64,000 nucleotides of DNA from an uncultured Burkholderiales bacterium (GTDB lineage Bacteria > Pseudomonadota > Gammaproteobacteria > Burkholderiales > Burkholderiaceae), in the NCBI GenBank assembly GCA_946480465.1, contig CAMLJY010000029.1, positions 8,995 through 72,994 on the forward strand, in the 5' to 3' direction. Below the pieces are notes generated by a model that was given only the letters and a program-made list of their open reading frames with translations, did not search any database and had not been told where the DNA came from. Of the stretch, positions 51,881 through 60,249 are shown piece after piece (within the stretch, counting starts at the first letter, position 1; the number at the start of each line of letters is the position of its first letter). The translations under genes and the position numbers were made by a program.

Positions 51881-52582
51881 TCACTGCGTCGGCTGCTCCT
51901 GCTGGGCCAGCTGCTGCTGTTGCGCGGCCTGCTCGGCCGCCAGCGCCTGCTGGCGCTGCTGCTCGGCCAGCGCCAGCTGGTTCAGCCGCTCCTGCTCGGC
52001 GGCGGCGAACTGCTGGTGCCTGGCATCCACCTTGGCCATGTACTGCTGCGTGGCGCGCGCATGGCGGGCCTGGTCGGCCTGCTCGACGTAGGCCGTCCCC
52101 TTGTCCTCGCCGACGATGCTCAGCTCGCCGCGCGCGATCAGGCCGTTCTTGTTCGCGTAGGCGGCCTCGGCAGCCACTTCCTCGCGCGTGATCTGCTCGG
52201 CCTCGACCGCGGCCCAGGCCTTCTCGGCGATCGCGTTCTGGTCGACCTGGGTCGGCACCACGACGATGGTGCTGGTCTGCTCCTGCGCCTGCGCGGCCGC
52301 CGGTGCGCCGGCGGTGTAGGGCGCCGTGCGGCCCGGCTCGGCAGGCTCGGCCGCGGCGGACGGGTCGGTGCTGCGCGCCTCGGCTTCGCGTTGCATCGTG
52401 GCCTGGACGTCGGCCTCCGTCGCCGCCGGTTCCGGCGTGGCGTCCGGCCGGGCCATGGCTTCCGCAGCGGCGGTGGGCTCGGCCTGGATCGCCGGGTCGG
52501 CGCTCTGCGCCTGCGCCACGCAGATCACGCCAGCGGCGGCAGCGGCGATGGCACTGAGTTGCCAGCGGAGGGAACGGATCAT
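51881..52582 (-). CDS. Secreted Ala/Gln/Glu-rich hypothetical protein
   Basis: 233 residues from ATG 52582 (MIRSLRWQLSAIAAAAAGVI), with a signal peptide ending VAQAQS. Residues ~30-110 are low-complexity (Ala, Glu, Pro, Thr). A more ordered stretch spans 110-175 (AIAEKAWAAVEAEQITREEV, NKNGLIARGELSIVGED). The last ~55 residues are a coiled-coil-like Gln/Ala helix (LNQLALAEQQRQQALAAEQ). I do not recognise a family; periplasmic location is likely. Upstream in-frame sequence is intergenic. Confidence 0.7.
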   Translation of the reverse strand: MIRSLRWQLSAIAAAAAGVICVAQAQSADPAIQAEPTAAAEAMARPDATPEPAATEADVQATMQREAEARSTDPSAAAEPAEPGRTAPYTAGAPAAAQAQEQTSTIVVVPTQVDQNAIAEKAWAAVEAEQITREEVAAEAAYANKNGLIARGELSIVGEDKGTAYVEQADQARHARATQQYMAKVDARHQQFAAAEQERLNQLALAEQQRQQALAAEQAAQQQQLAQQEQPTQ

Positions 52583-52844
52583 GGTGGGCTCCTTTTGCGG
52601 TGAATGGGCGATGGGATGTTCGAAAGTCCTCGTGCGGACGTGACGGCAGTCTGATCCCTTCCACCAGCGCCAGGGCCCCTGCGTCTCAAAGCCAAGCAAC
52701 CCTGACCGGCGGTCACAGGCCCGACACGTTTGCTTTCGGTCCTTGGGCACATTTGCGCGACCGCTCCCACACCCGCACGGCATGTCCGCCTACAAGCCTG
52801 CGGCACCGGGGTCGGCGGGTGGCGGCGGCGCATAGACTGCGGCG

Positions 52845-54149
52845 ATGCATGCACCGTCTTCCGCCGCCTCCCGTTCCCCGTCCAGCAGCCCTGCGGTGGC
52901 CGTGATCGGCGGCGGTCCTGCCGGCCTGATGGCGGCCGAGGCATTGCTGGCCGGCGGCGCGCGCGTCGAGCTGTTCGATGCCATGCCCTCGGTCGGCCGC
53001 AAGTTCCTGCTGGCTGGCAAGGGCGGCCTGAACCTGACCCACAGCGAGCCGCCCGATGCCTTCGTGCGCCGCTTCGGCGAGCGCGCCGACGCGGTGGCCG
53101 CGTGGCTGGAGGCGCTGAGCCCGCAGGCCCTGCGCGACTGGGCGCAGGACTTGGGCATCAGCACCTTCGTCGGCACCTCGGGCCGCGTCTTTCCGGCCGA
53201 GATGAAGGCCGCGCCGCTGCTGCGGGCCTGGCTGCACCGGCTGCGCGGCCAGGGCCTGCAACTGCACATGCGCCACCGCTGGCTGGGCTGGCCCGAAGGT
53301 GGCGACCCGCTGGCGCTGCGCTTCGACACGCCCGCCGGCCGGCAGCAGCGGCAGGTGGACGCGCTGGTGCTGGCGCTGGGCGGCGCCAGCTGGCCGCGCC
53401 TGGGCTCGGACGCCGCCTGGGTGCCGTGGCTGGCGCAGCGCGGTGTCGCGCTGGCCGCGCTGCAGCCGGCCAACTGCGGATTCGACGTCGGCTGGAGTGC
53501 GTATTTCAGCCAGCGCTTCGCGGGCGCGCCGATGAAGTCGGTGCGGCTGAAGTTCGATGACGGCCGCGGCCGCGCCTTCGATCGCGCGGGCGAGTTCGTG
53601 ATCACCGAAGGCGGCATCGAAGGCAGCCTGGTCTACGCCGCCGCGTCGCTGATCCGCGACGAGATCGCCCGCGCCGGCAGCGCCACGGTGCACGTGGACC
53701 TGGTGCCCGGCCGCGACGAGGGCCGCCTGGCCGAAGGCCTGGCCCACGGCCGCGGCACCCGGTCCTTGCCCAACCACCTGCGCGAGCATGCGGGCCTGGA
53801 CGGCGTGAAGGCCGCGCTGCTGCGCGAGCGCTACGACGCGGCCGGCCTGGCGCGGCTGGTGGCCGAGGCGCCGCGGCAGCTGGCGCGCGAGCTGAAGGCC
53901 TGGCCGATCACGCTGCGCGCGCCGCGCCCGATCGACGAGGCCATCAGCACCGCCGGTGGCGTGCGGCTGGAGGCGCTGGACGAGCGCCTGATGCTGAACG
54001 CGCTGCCCGGTGTCTTCTGCGCCGGCGAGATGCTGGACTGGGAAGCGCCCACCGGCGGCTACCTGCTCAGCGCCTGCTTCGCCAGCGGCCGGGTCGCGGG
54101 GCGGGGCGTGCTGGCGTGGTGGCAGCAGCACCGCGTCGCCCCGGGCTGA
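52845..54149 (+). CDS. HI0933/TIGR03862-family flavoprotein
   Basis: 434 residues. An N-terminal FAD-binding Rossmann motif (VAVIGGGPAGLMAAEALLAG) is followed by VGRKFLLAGKGGLNLTHSEP, LVLALGGASWPRLGSDAAW, GGVRLEALDERLMLNALPGV, FCAGEMLDWEAPTGGYLLS. These are the signatures of NAD(P)/FAD-dependent oxidoreductases of the HI0933 group; the reaction is not known. It stands alone after 262 bp of intergenic DNA, convergent with the TPR gene. Confidence 0.92.
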   Translation: MHAPSSAASRSPSSSPAVAVIGGGPAGLMAAEALLAGGARVELFDAMPSVGRKFLLAGKGGLNLTHSEPPDAFVRRFGERADAVAAWLEALSPQALRDWAQDLGISTFVGTSGRVFPAEMKAAPLLRAWLHRLRGQGLQLHMRHRWLGWPEGGDPLALRFDTPAGRQQRQVDALVLALGGASWPRLGSDAAWVPWLAQRGVALAALQPANCGFDVGWSAYFSQRFAGAPMKSVRLKFDDGRGRAFDRAGEFVITEGGIEGSLVYAAASLIRDEIARAGSATVHVDLVPGRDEGRLAEGLAHGRGTRSLPNHLREHAGLDGVKAALLRERYDAAGLARLVAEAPRQLARELKAWPITLRAPRPIDEAISTAGGVRLEALDERLMLNALPGVFCAGEMLDWEAPTGGYLLSACFASGRVAGRGVLAWWQQHRVAPG

Positions 54150-54156
54150 GCGGCGC

Positions 54157-54185
54157 GGCGCCTGACGCGCAAAAGACGCGGCGCC
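54157..54185. terminator. Hairpin between convergent flavoprotein and TPR genes
   Basis: GGCGCC (54157-54162) pairs with GGCGCC (54180-54185), and inner CGCG repeats extend the stem around a CAAAAGA loop. It lies 8 bp after the flavoprotein stop. Probable bidirectional terminator without a U-run. Confidence 0.45.
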
Positions 54186-54229
54186 GTCTGGGGCGCACGA
54201 GCGGGCGTGGCGGAATGCTTCACAGGCGC

Positions 54230-55240
54230 TCAGGCGCCGCCCAGCTGCGCCATCCGCTTCTTCGCGTCTTCCAGCGAGCGGTGCGCGCCACGCCCCCCGG
54301 CGACGAAGCGGGCGTACGAGGCGCGCGCCTCGTCGTTGCGGCCCAGCGCCTGCTGCGCCAGGCCGATGCGGTAGTCCAGCGGCAGGCGGTCGGCGCCTTT
54401 CAGCCGCGCGCTTTGCTGGTAGAGCTTGATGGCTTCGGCATGGGCGCCGGTCTCGAAGGCCAGCCGGCCCAGGCCGTAGGCACCGGCACCGTACTCGGGC
54501 TGCTCGCGCGCCAGGCGTTCGAACGCCGCGCGCGCGGCCTCGTGCTTGCCGTCGCCGACCAGGCCGGCGCCGGCCGCCAGCCACCATTGCCGCAGGTCGC
54601 CGTCCAGGGCGGCGTCCTTGCCGGGCTTGACCTCGGCCAGCAGCGCCAGCGCCTGCTCGAACCGGTCCTGCTTGACCGCGAGGCCGGCTTCCAGCACGCG
54701 GGCGTGGTCGGGCACCGGGGCCGCGCGCGCCACCTCGCGCGCCTTGGACTCGCTGCCGCCCACGACCGAAGGCGCCAGCGCGTAGAACTCCACCAGCGCG
54801 CCGCGGCCGATGTACCACTGGGGCGCCAGCTCCACCGCCTTTTCCAGCGCGTGCTTCACGCGGCCGACGCTGGAGACGATCTTCAGCATGCCCTGCGACA
54901 TCGCATGCACCCCGAGCACCGCGCCCAGCGCGTAGTGGCAGGGCGCCGCCGCCGGCTTGGCTTGCAGGCAGCCCTCGGCATGGCGGATGGCGGCCTCGCG
55001 CTGCTTGCCGTCGCCGCTGGTCAGCGCCACCAGCGCGTTGGCCAACACGGCCTGGTCGTCGTCGCCGCGCTGCCCCAGGCGCTGGCGGGCCAGCTGCTCC
55101 AGCTCGCCGAGCTTGTCGGCGGCATAAAGCGCGTTGAACGCGGCATCCTGGAAGGGCTGCGCGGCGGCGAGGCTGGCGGCCGTGGCCAGCGCGATGGCCA
55201 GCAGGCCGGAGCGGACGGGAGATGAAGGCATGGAGGGCAT
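54230..55240 (-). CDS. Periplasmic TPR-repeat protein
   Basis: 336 residues from ATG 55240 (an ATG three codons later is equally possible). A signal peptide (SGLLAIALATAASLAAAQPF) is followed by helical TPR-like repeats to the end (FNALYAADKLGELEQLARQR, KHALEKAVELAPQWYIGRGA, YQQSARLKGADRLPLDYRIG, LAQQALGRNDEARASYARFV). TPRs mediate protein contacts; the partner is unknown. It follows ureD on the same strand (113 bp), in the place where urease subunit genes would be expected. Confidence 0.8.
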   Translation of the reverse strand: MPSMPSSPVRSGLLAIALATAASLAAAQPFQDAAFNALYAADKLGELEQLARQRLGQRGDDDQAVLANALVALTSGDGKQREAAIRHAEGCLQAKPAAAPCHYALGAVLGVHAMSQGMLKIVSSVGRVKHALEKAVELAPQWYIGRGALVEFYALAPSVVGGSESKAREVARAAPVPDHARVLEAGLAVKQDRFEQALALLAEVKPGKDAALDGDLRQWWLAAGAGLVGDGKHEAARAAFERLAREQPEYGAGAYGLGRLAFETGAHAEAIKLYQQSARLKGADRLPLDYRIGLAQQALGRNDEARASYARFVAGGRGAHRSLEDAKKRMAQLGGA

Positions 55241-55353
55241 CGTGGAATGAGGGGCGGCGGCCAGGCGCCGCCCCGACGAGGGAACGTGGCGGCTCAACGC
55301 CGCGCGGGGAATGCAGGTGGACCGCCAGCCGCGTACTTTGCCTGCGGAAACCT

Positions 55354-56205
55354 TCAGGTTCGCCAAACCCGCGGCGGGCATGGTGGCAAGCCCCAGGCCA
55401 GCGGGCGCCAGGCCGACCACACCGCCTGCAGCAGCTGCATCGCCGGCTCCACGCGCGCCGCCAGCGCGCGCAGCACGATGACGCGTTCATGCAGCCGGGT
55501 GACGCCCGCGGTCGCGCGCAGCGGCGCGGCGTCGATGCCCGCGCGGGCCACGTCGACCAACTGCTCGGCGAGGGGGCGGGCGATCGTGTCGCCGGTGGCG
55601 AACCACAGCGTGGCCATCACCTTGTGGCCGGCCAGGCCCAGCGGCGAGTCCAGCAGCAGCTGGTCGCCGCCGTCGATCAGCCCGCGCTCCAGCCAGGCGC
55701 CGGGCAGTTCCAGCTGCTGCAGGAGGCGGCCGTGCGCAAAGGCCTGGCCGGCTGCCGGCAGGCCCAGCGCCAGCACGTCCCAGCCGAACATCTCGGCCCC
55801 CGGCGCGAGCCTGAAGGCCAGCTGGTTTTCCGCGTCACATCCGCGGTAGGCGATGGTCTCCAGCGGCAGCCATTCGAGCCGCGCCCCCTCGGCCACCGCC
55901 ATGTTCACGCACTGCCGCGCCAGCGGGCCCGCGCTGCGGTAGAAGCGGGTGGCACCGGGCGTGGTCAGCAGCGCATGGGTGCCGGCGTCGAGCCGCGCGT
56001 CCAGCACCAGCTGGTCTCCACCGACGATGCCGCCGGGCGGGTGCACCAGCACGTGGTGGCACACCGCGTCGCCTTCCGGGTAGAGCCGCTGCAGCACGCG
56101 CAGCGGGCCCTCGTGGCGGTCGAGCGCGACGGTGCGCGCCGCATCGCGCCAGTAGTGCAGGTCGAGGTGGCCGCGCCAGCCGGCGGCGTTCGCGGGGGCG
56201 TTCAC
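55354..56205 (-). CDS. ureD: Urease accessory protein UreD (isolated)
   Basis: 283 residues, normal for UreD/UreH. Signatures: LDLHYWRDAARTVALDRHEG, LRVLQRLYPEGDAVCHHVLV, HPPGGIVGGDQLVLDARLD, HALLTTPGATRFYRS, LEWLPLETIAYRGCDAEN, AGWDVLALG-like GWDVLALGLPAAG. UreD binds apo-urease and recruits UreF/UreG for nickel insertion. The GTG start overlaps the RT stop by 4 bp (GTGA). No ureABCEFG gene is visible beside it; the downstream gene is a TPR protein. Its function therefore depends on subunits encoded elsewhere, unless it is a leftover. Confidence 0.9.
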   Translation of the reverse strand: MNAPANAAGWRGHLDLHYWRDAARTVALDRHEGPLRVLQRLYPEGDAVCHHVLVHPPGGIVGGDQLVLDARLDAGTHALLTTPGATRFYRSAGPLARQCVNMAVAEGARLEWLPLETIAYRGCDAENQLAFRLAPGAEMFGWDVLALGLPAAGQAFAHGRLLQQLELPGAWLERGLIDGGDQLLLDSPLGLAGHKVMATLWFATGDTIARPLAEQLVDVARAGIDAAPLRATAGVTRLHERVIVLRALAARVEPAMQLLQAVWSAWRPLAWGLPPCPPRVWRT

Positions 56206-58175
56206 AGCTGCAGCCCCGCCGCGATCATCGCCACGACCAGCAGCGGCAGCATGAACGACAGCCAGCCGAAGCGCCGCGTCAGCAGGCGGAAGCCGAGCCA
56301 GCAGGTGCCGAGCATGAAGGCCAGCGGGCTGCCCAGGCGCAGCGCCAGGTAGACCAGGAACACGAACTGCATCGCCGCCGTCAGCCACTGGACCGGGCCG
56401 AGTGGCGGCATCGGGGGATCGTCCGGGCCGGCGCCTGCGGAGGTCCGGCCGCCGGCCGTGGGGCCGCCCGCGGCGCGCGTGTCGGCCGCGTTGGATTTCC
56501 CACCGGAGCCCACGCGGGTGGCCGCCGCGCGCGCGCTGCGCTCGGCACGCAGGCGGGCCAGGCGCTCTTCCTTCAGCTGGGCCGCGGTGCGCTGCAGCAC
56601 CGGCGGTGGCGCTTCGGCGGGCTGCCACCACGGTCCTGCCGCGCGGCGCGGGGCCTGGCCACGAGCGGCCCGGGCCCGAAAGCCCTCGCCCTCGCCCTCG
56701 CCCGAGGCCGCGGGCGGGTGGGGGTTGGGCGGGCCGCCGGCCCGGTCGTCGGGCAGCGCCTTCGCCTGCGCCAGCAAGGGCGCGCCGTGCGGTGCATGCA
56801 CCATCTTGATGAACTGCGCGTAGCCCACCAGCGCGTCCTTGGTGGCCGGCCGGCCTTGCCAGGTGGCCTCCGCCAGGCCGTGCGTGCAGGCGCGGTGCAG
56901 GCTGGCGCGCAGGGCGCGCCGCTGCGCGCGCGAGACGGCCGGCTGCTGGTTGACGACGATGCCGGTCACCTCCTGCCGCGCGCCGCTGCGCATCACCCGC
57001 TGCTTGGCCGGGTGGGGCGTGAAGCCCTCGTCGCGCAGGATGTGGTGCATCTGGCGCAGCAGGCGGCCGGTGAGTGCCGCGGCCTGCGGCGGCGCCGAGA
57101 AGCTGAGGTCGTCCGCGTAGCGGGTGTAGGTGAAGCCCAGCTTGTGTGCCGCGCCCTGCAGCCGGCGGTCGAGCTGGCGGCACAGGATGTTGGTGAGCAT
57201 CGGGCTGGTCGGCGCGCCCTGGGGCAGCACGCGTTCACGCGCGGCGTGGCCGACGAAGAAGCGCTCGCCGTCGACCTGCAGTTCGTCGCAGACGTTCTCG
57301 CTGCACAGCAGCGCCAGCAGCGTGGCGATGCGTTCGTCGTAGCCCAGCCCCCTGAACACGCCCTTGATGCGCGGGTAGCGCACGCTGGGGAAGAAGTCCT
57401 TCAGGTCGAGGTTGATGACGACCGCCTGGCCGGCGTGCGGCGCGGCATTGCTGGCGATGGAGCGGCCCGGCAGGAAGCCGTGCGCGGCCGGGTGGCAGTC
57501 GACCTTGGCGAGCAGGTTGTCCAGCACCCAGTACTGCGCGCGCTTCAGCCGCGGCATGGGCGCGGAGATGCTGCGCGCGCCGCCGCTCTTCTTGGGCAAT
57601 AGGAAGCGGCGGTAGTGGGTGCTGCGGGCCACCTCGCGGTGGAAGCACAGGAAGCGCAGCTCGGCCACGCTGATGCCCATGGCCTCGGCCAGGGCCTGCG
57701 GGCTGGCGATCGGCGGCAGGCCGTGGCGCTGCAGCCGTTCGGCCCGGTCCGCAGCGTCGTTCAGCCCGCCGGAGACGCCGGCGCCCAGGTAGTGCACGGC
57801 GCTGCGGCGGGCGGCGTGCCATTGCAGCGCGCGCTCGTGGCGCTGCTGCTCGCGGCGCTGCGCAGCGGCTTCGCGCCGGGCCCGGGCCTCGGCCTTGCGC
57901 TGCTCGCGCAGGGCTTTCAGCGCGGCCTGCGGATCGCCCTTTTCCTTCAGGTCAGCCTGCAGCCGCTGCAGCGACTGCATCAGCTCGGCCTCGCGCGCGA
58001 TCAGCGCGGCCTCGAGGGAAGGCTTGCCGGCATCGGCCGGCCAGAAGCCCAGGCGCTGCATCTCGGCCAGCACCACCGCGTCCTTGCTGGAGGCGGCGAT
58101 GCGCGCGATCAACTCGGCGCGGGTGGGCTGGCGGCCGGGCTGCGGCGCGGGCTCGGGGGGACGGGCGCTGCTCAA
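56202..58175 (-). CDS. Retron-type reverse transcriptase with C-terminal membrane extension
   Basis: 657 residues from a TTG start with GGAGG 9 nt upstream. Residues ~1-130 are a charged helical extension. The RT core follows: LRFLCFHREVARSTHY, GGARSISAPMPRLKRAQYWV, the retron NAxxH motif as NAAPH (243), LKDFFPSV, LPQGAPTSP (~317), YTRYADDLSFS (YADD at 353-356) and VTGIVVN (VTG at 403-405). It resembles the Mx162-type myxobacterial retron RTs as I recall them. Those end shortly after a helix like AQFIKMVHAPHGAPLLAQ (~450). Here a Pro/Gly/Ala-rich linker and three hydrophobic segments (~593-657) follow. It would copy the adjacent ncRNA (58289-58517). Stop overlaps ureD. Confidence 0.92.
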   Translation of the reverse strand: MSSARPPEPAPQPGRQPTRAELIARIAASSKDAVVLAEMQRLGFWPADAGKPSLEAALIAREAELMQSLQRLQADLKEKGDPQAALKALREQRKAEARARREAAAQRREQQRHERALQWHAARRSAVHYLGAGVSGGLNDAADRAERLQRHGLPPIASPQALAEAMGISVAELRFLCFHREVARSTHYRRFLLPKKSGGARSISAPMPRLKRAQYWVLDNLLAKVDCHPAAHGFLPGRSIASNAAPHAGQAVVINLDLKDFFPSVRYPRIKGVFRGLGYDERIATLLALLCSENVCDELQVDGERFFVGHAARERVLPQGAPTSPMLTNILCRQLDRRLQGAAHKLGFTYTRYADDLSFSAPPQAAALTGRLLRQMHHILRDEGFTPHPAKQRVMRSGARQEVTGIVVNQQPAVSRAQRRALRASLHRACTHGLAEATWQGRPATKDALVGYAQFIKMVHAPHGAPLLAQAKALPDDRAGGPPNPHPPAASGEGEGEGFRARAARGQAPRRAAGPWWQPAEAPPPVLQRTAAQLKEERLARLRAERSARAAATRVGSGGKSNAADTRAAGGPTAGGRTSAGAGPDDPPMPPLGPVQWLTAAMQFVFLVYLALRLGSPLAFMLGTCWLGFRLLTRRFGWLSFMLPLLVVAMIAAGLQL

Positions 58176-58288
58176 TGCTCGGCCCTCCGCCGCCGGCCGG
58201 GTCCGGGCCGGGCCGCTGTGTTCGCTGCCGCGTGCTTCAGCGCGGGAGGCTGGGGGGACGACCGAGGGGAAGACCGAGAGGAAGAGGT

Positions 58289-58517
58289 GAGTGCAGCGCG
58301 CTTCTCATCGAAGAGCCCGCAGGGCTTCGGGGACGGGGGCTGTCCACTCGACGCCGCGCCGCACCCTGCGCGCCAGTGAGCTTTAGACAAGCCACACCGG
58401 CACTGCGCGCAGGGTGCGGGCGCGGCACAGTGAAGACGGCACCCGTGGCGCATGGACTGGCAGTAGACAAGGGCGGCGAAACACCGCCCGGGTTGCAAGA
58501 GCCAACGCGCTGCACTC
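58289..58517 (-). ncRNA. Retron ncRNA (msr-msd) upstream of the RT gene
   Basis: 229 nt on the minus strand between the SWIM gene stop and the RT start. The ends are a perfect 12-bp inverted repeat: GAGTGCAGCGCG (58517-58506, a1) and CGCGCTGCACTC (58300-58289, a2), as in retrons. Inside, in order, are a short msr-like hairpin GGGCGG-7-CCGCCC (58489-58471) and a long msd-like stem (58426-58401 with 58378-58353, 26 bp with two single-base bulges, 22-nt loop). The heptamer TTGTCTA occurs both between the hairpins and in the msd loop. A small CACTCGC/GCGAGTG palindrome overlaps a1 and could compete with a1:a2 pairing. The branching G was not located with confidence. Confidence 0.85.
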
Positions 58518-58542
58518 GCCGCGAGTGTAAGTTCCAAAAGCC

Positions 58543-60249
58543 TCATGCCGGCTCCGCGATCGTGGGGGTTGCGGCCACGGGCCGCATGGTGTTGAGCCGC
58601 GGCTGCGCCGCCTGGCGCAGCGCCAGCTGGTGCGCGCAGGGGCCGCGGCGCAGCCGGTTCTGCTGGTGGAAGTTGCAGCCGCAGCGGCCGTCGCGCTGGC
58701 GCTCGTCGGCGTCCAGCAGCAGCTCGGGCGTGTACTCGCGCCCGCGGTCCACCACGCGGCCGCTGATGCGGATGCGGTCCTCGGCGCGCGTCACCTCGCC
58801 GACCCGCACGCCGCCGGCGTGCACCAGCGCCAGCGCCTGTTCCTCCTCGGCGCTGGCGAAGCGCAGGGCCTGCAGCGGCAGCGGTTCGCGCGAGAGTTCG
58901 CGCCAGGCGTAGCACTGGCGCGCCAGGTCCCGGACCGCGCGGCCGGCCTGCACCCACTGGCCCAGCGCGGCCTGCACGTCGGCTTCCGGCAGCGCGGTGG
59001 CGCGGGCCAGTTCGGCCGGTGTCGCCAGCCAGCGCGCCTGCAGCGCTTCGGCCACGGCCTGCGTGCCCTGTTCGGACACCGCATGGCGCGGCTGCAGCAG
59101 GCTGAAGCGGCCGGCGGCCGACCAGTCGTTGGCGGTCCAGCCGGACAGGCCCAGCGTGACGGTGATCTCGCCCATCTCGATGACCCAGAAGCTGGGCATG
59201 CCCGAGCCCAGCAGGTGCACCCGCACCCGCGTGGCCAGCGCGATCAGCCGTTCCAGCACCAGCAACCGGCGGCGCCCCCACAGGCGCACGCTGAGGGGCG
59301 CGGCCAGCGGTGCGCCCACCACGGCGCTGCGCCGCGCCTGCAGCGTGATGCCCCAGGGCTCGAACACCAGCTGTGCCGGGCCGCCGGGCTGCAGCTCGAA
59401 GCGCAGCGCGCGCGGGCCCACGCGTTCGCGGTGCTGGCGCAGCGTGGCGCAGATGTTGTGCAGGTCCATCGGGTGCAGTTCCAGCACGGTGGCCGGCAGC
59501 GTCATCGCGCTGGACACCTGCAGGAAACCGCGCACCCAGCTGTCGGGCAGGTCGATCTTCTCTTCGCGGAAGGCCGGGTCGTCGGCGGTGGCCACGCCGA
59601 AGCCGGTGGGGTCGACGGTGAAGCTCGTCGCCTTGTAGTCGCGGATCTTCTGGAACTCGTCGAACAGGCCGATGGAGTAGTCGATGTTGGTGGTGCCGCA
59701 GGCCATGGCGCCGATGCGCTGGAACACGCCGTGGCCCACGCTGACCGCGCAGTAGCTCGATTCGTCCTGGCTGAAAGCCTCGAACAGCAGGCGGTCGGGG
59801 TGCACGGTGATCACCGGGTCCAGTACGTACCAGGCCTCGCGGTTGGCGAAGTAGAGCCAGGTGAAGTAGCGGGCGCGGGCCTTGCGGAACGGCCGCAGCA
59901 GCGATTCCTTGCGGCGGCGCAGCTCGGCCAGTTCGGCCGTGGCGGCCTGCAGGTCGGCCTTGATCCGCCCGGCCTGCTGCATGAACTGCGCCAGCAGGCC
60001 CTCTTCGTTGGCCGCCCACCATGCGCGATAGGCATCGGGGTTGCGGCCGCGCGGGCGCAGGTCGCTGACGACCACCGCATGCAGCGCCGACAGCGCCTCG
60101 CGGAAGGCCAGGTGGGCGCTGGAGTCCTGCCGCAGCAGGCCTTCGAAGGCGGTGGGCGGGCGCAGCGTGTCGGGTGCGAAGCGGAAGGCCTGCGTGGCGG
60201 CGCCGCCGTCGACGCTGGTGCTGCCGTGGTAGCGGTACTGGAATCTCAT
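58543..60249 (-). CDS. Winged-helix / SWIM zinc-finger protein, retron partner
   Basis: 568 residues. A coiled-coil-like helix lies near 95-130 (IKADLQAATAELAELRRRKE). The middle is alpha/beta of unknown fold (HPMDLHNICATLRQHRERVG). Residues ~395-455 look like a winged helix (ATPAELARATALPEADVQAA, LGQWVQAGRAVRDLA). Near 522-541 is a SWIM zinc finger: CGC, 13 residues, then CAH (CxCxnCxH). SWIM domains bind DNA or proteins. Its start overlaps the HEAT-like gene by ATGA, and the retron ncRNA begins 26 nt after its stop. I recall WHSWIM proteins as partners of type XIII retron RTs. No nuclease or other effector domain was recognised. Confidence 0.82.
   Translation of the reverse strand: MRFQYRYHGSTSVDGGAATQAFRFAPDTLRPPTAFEGLLRQDSSAHLAFREALSALHAVVVSDLRPRGRNPDAYRAWWAANEEGLLAQFMQQAGRIKADLQAATAELAELRRRKESLLRPFRKARARYFTWLYFANREAWYVLDPVITVHPDRLLFEAFSQDESSYCAVSVGHGVFQRIGAMACGTTNIDYSIGLFDEFQKIRDYKATSFTVDPTGFGVATADDPAFREEKIDLPDSWVRGFLQVSSAMTLPATVLELHPMDLHNICATLRQHRERVGPRALRFELQPGGPAQLVFEPWGITLQARRSAVVGAPLAAPLSVRLWGRRRLLVLERLIALATRVRVHLLGSGMPSFWVIEMGEITVTLGLSGWTANDWSAAGRFSLLQPRHAVSEQGTQAVAEALQARWLATPAELARATALPEADVQAALGQWVQAGRAVRDLARQCYAWRELSREPLPLQALRFASAEEEQALALVHAGGVRVGEVTRAEDRIRISGRVVDRGREYTPELLLDADERQRDGRCGCNFHQQNRLRRGPCAHQLALRQAAQPRLNTMRPVAATPTIAEPA

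Noticed and set aside
56202..58175. RT as a group II intron maturase or RT-Cas1
   Set aside because: No intron RNA domain, maturase X/En domain or Cas1 segment; NAxxH and VTG motifs and the adjacent msr-msd-like RNA indicate a retron.
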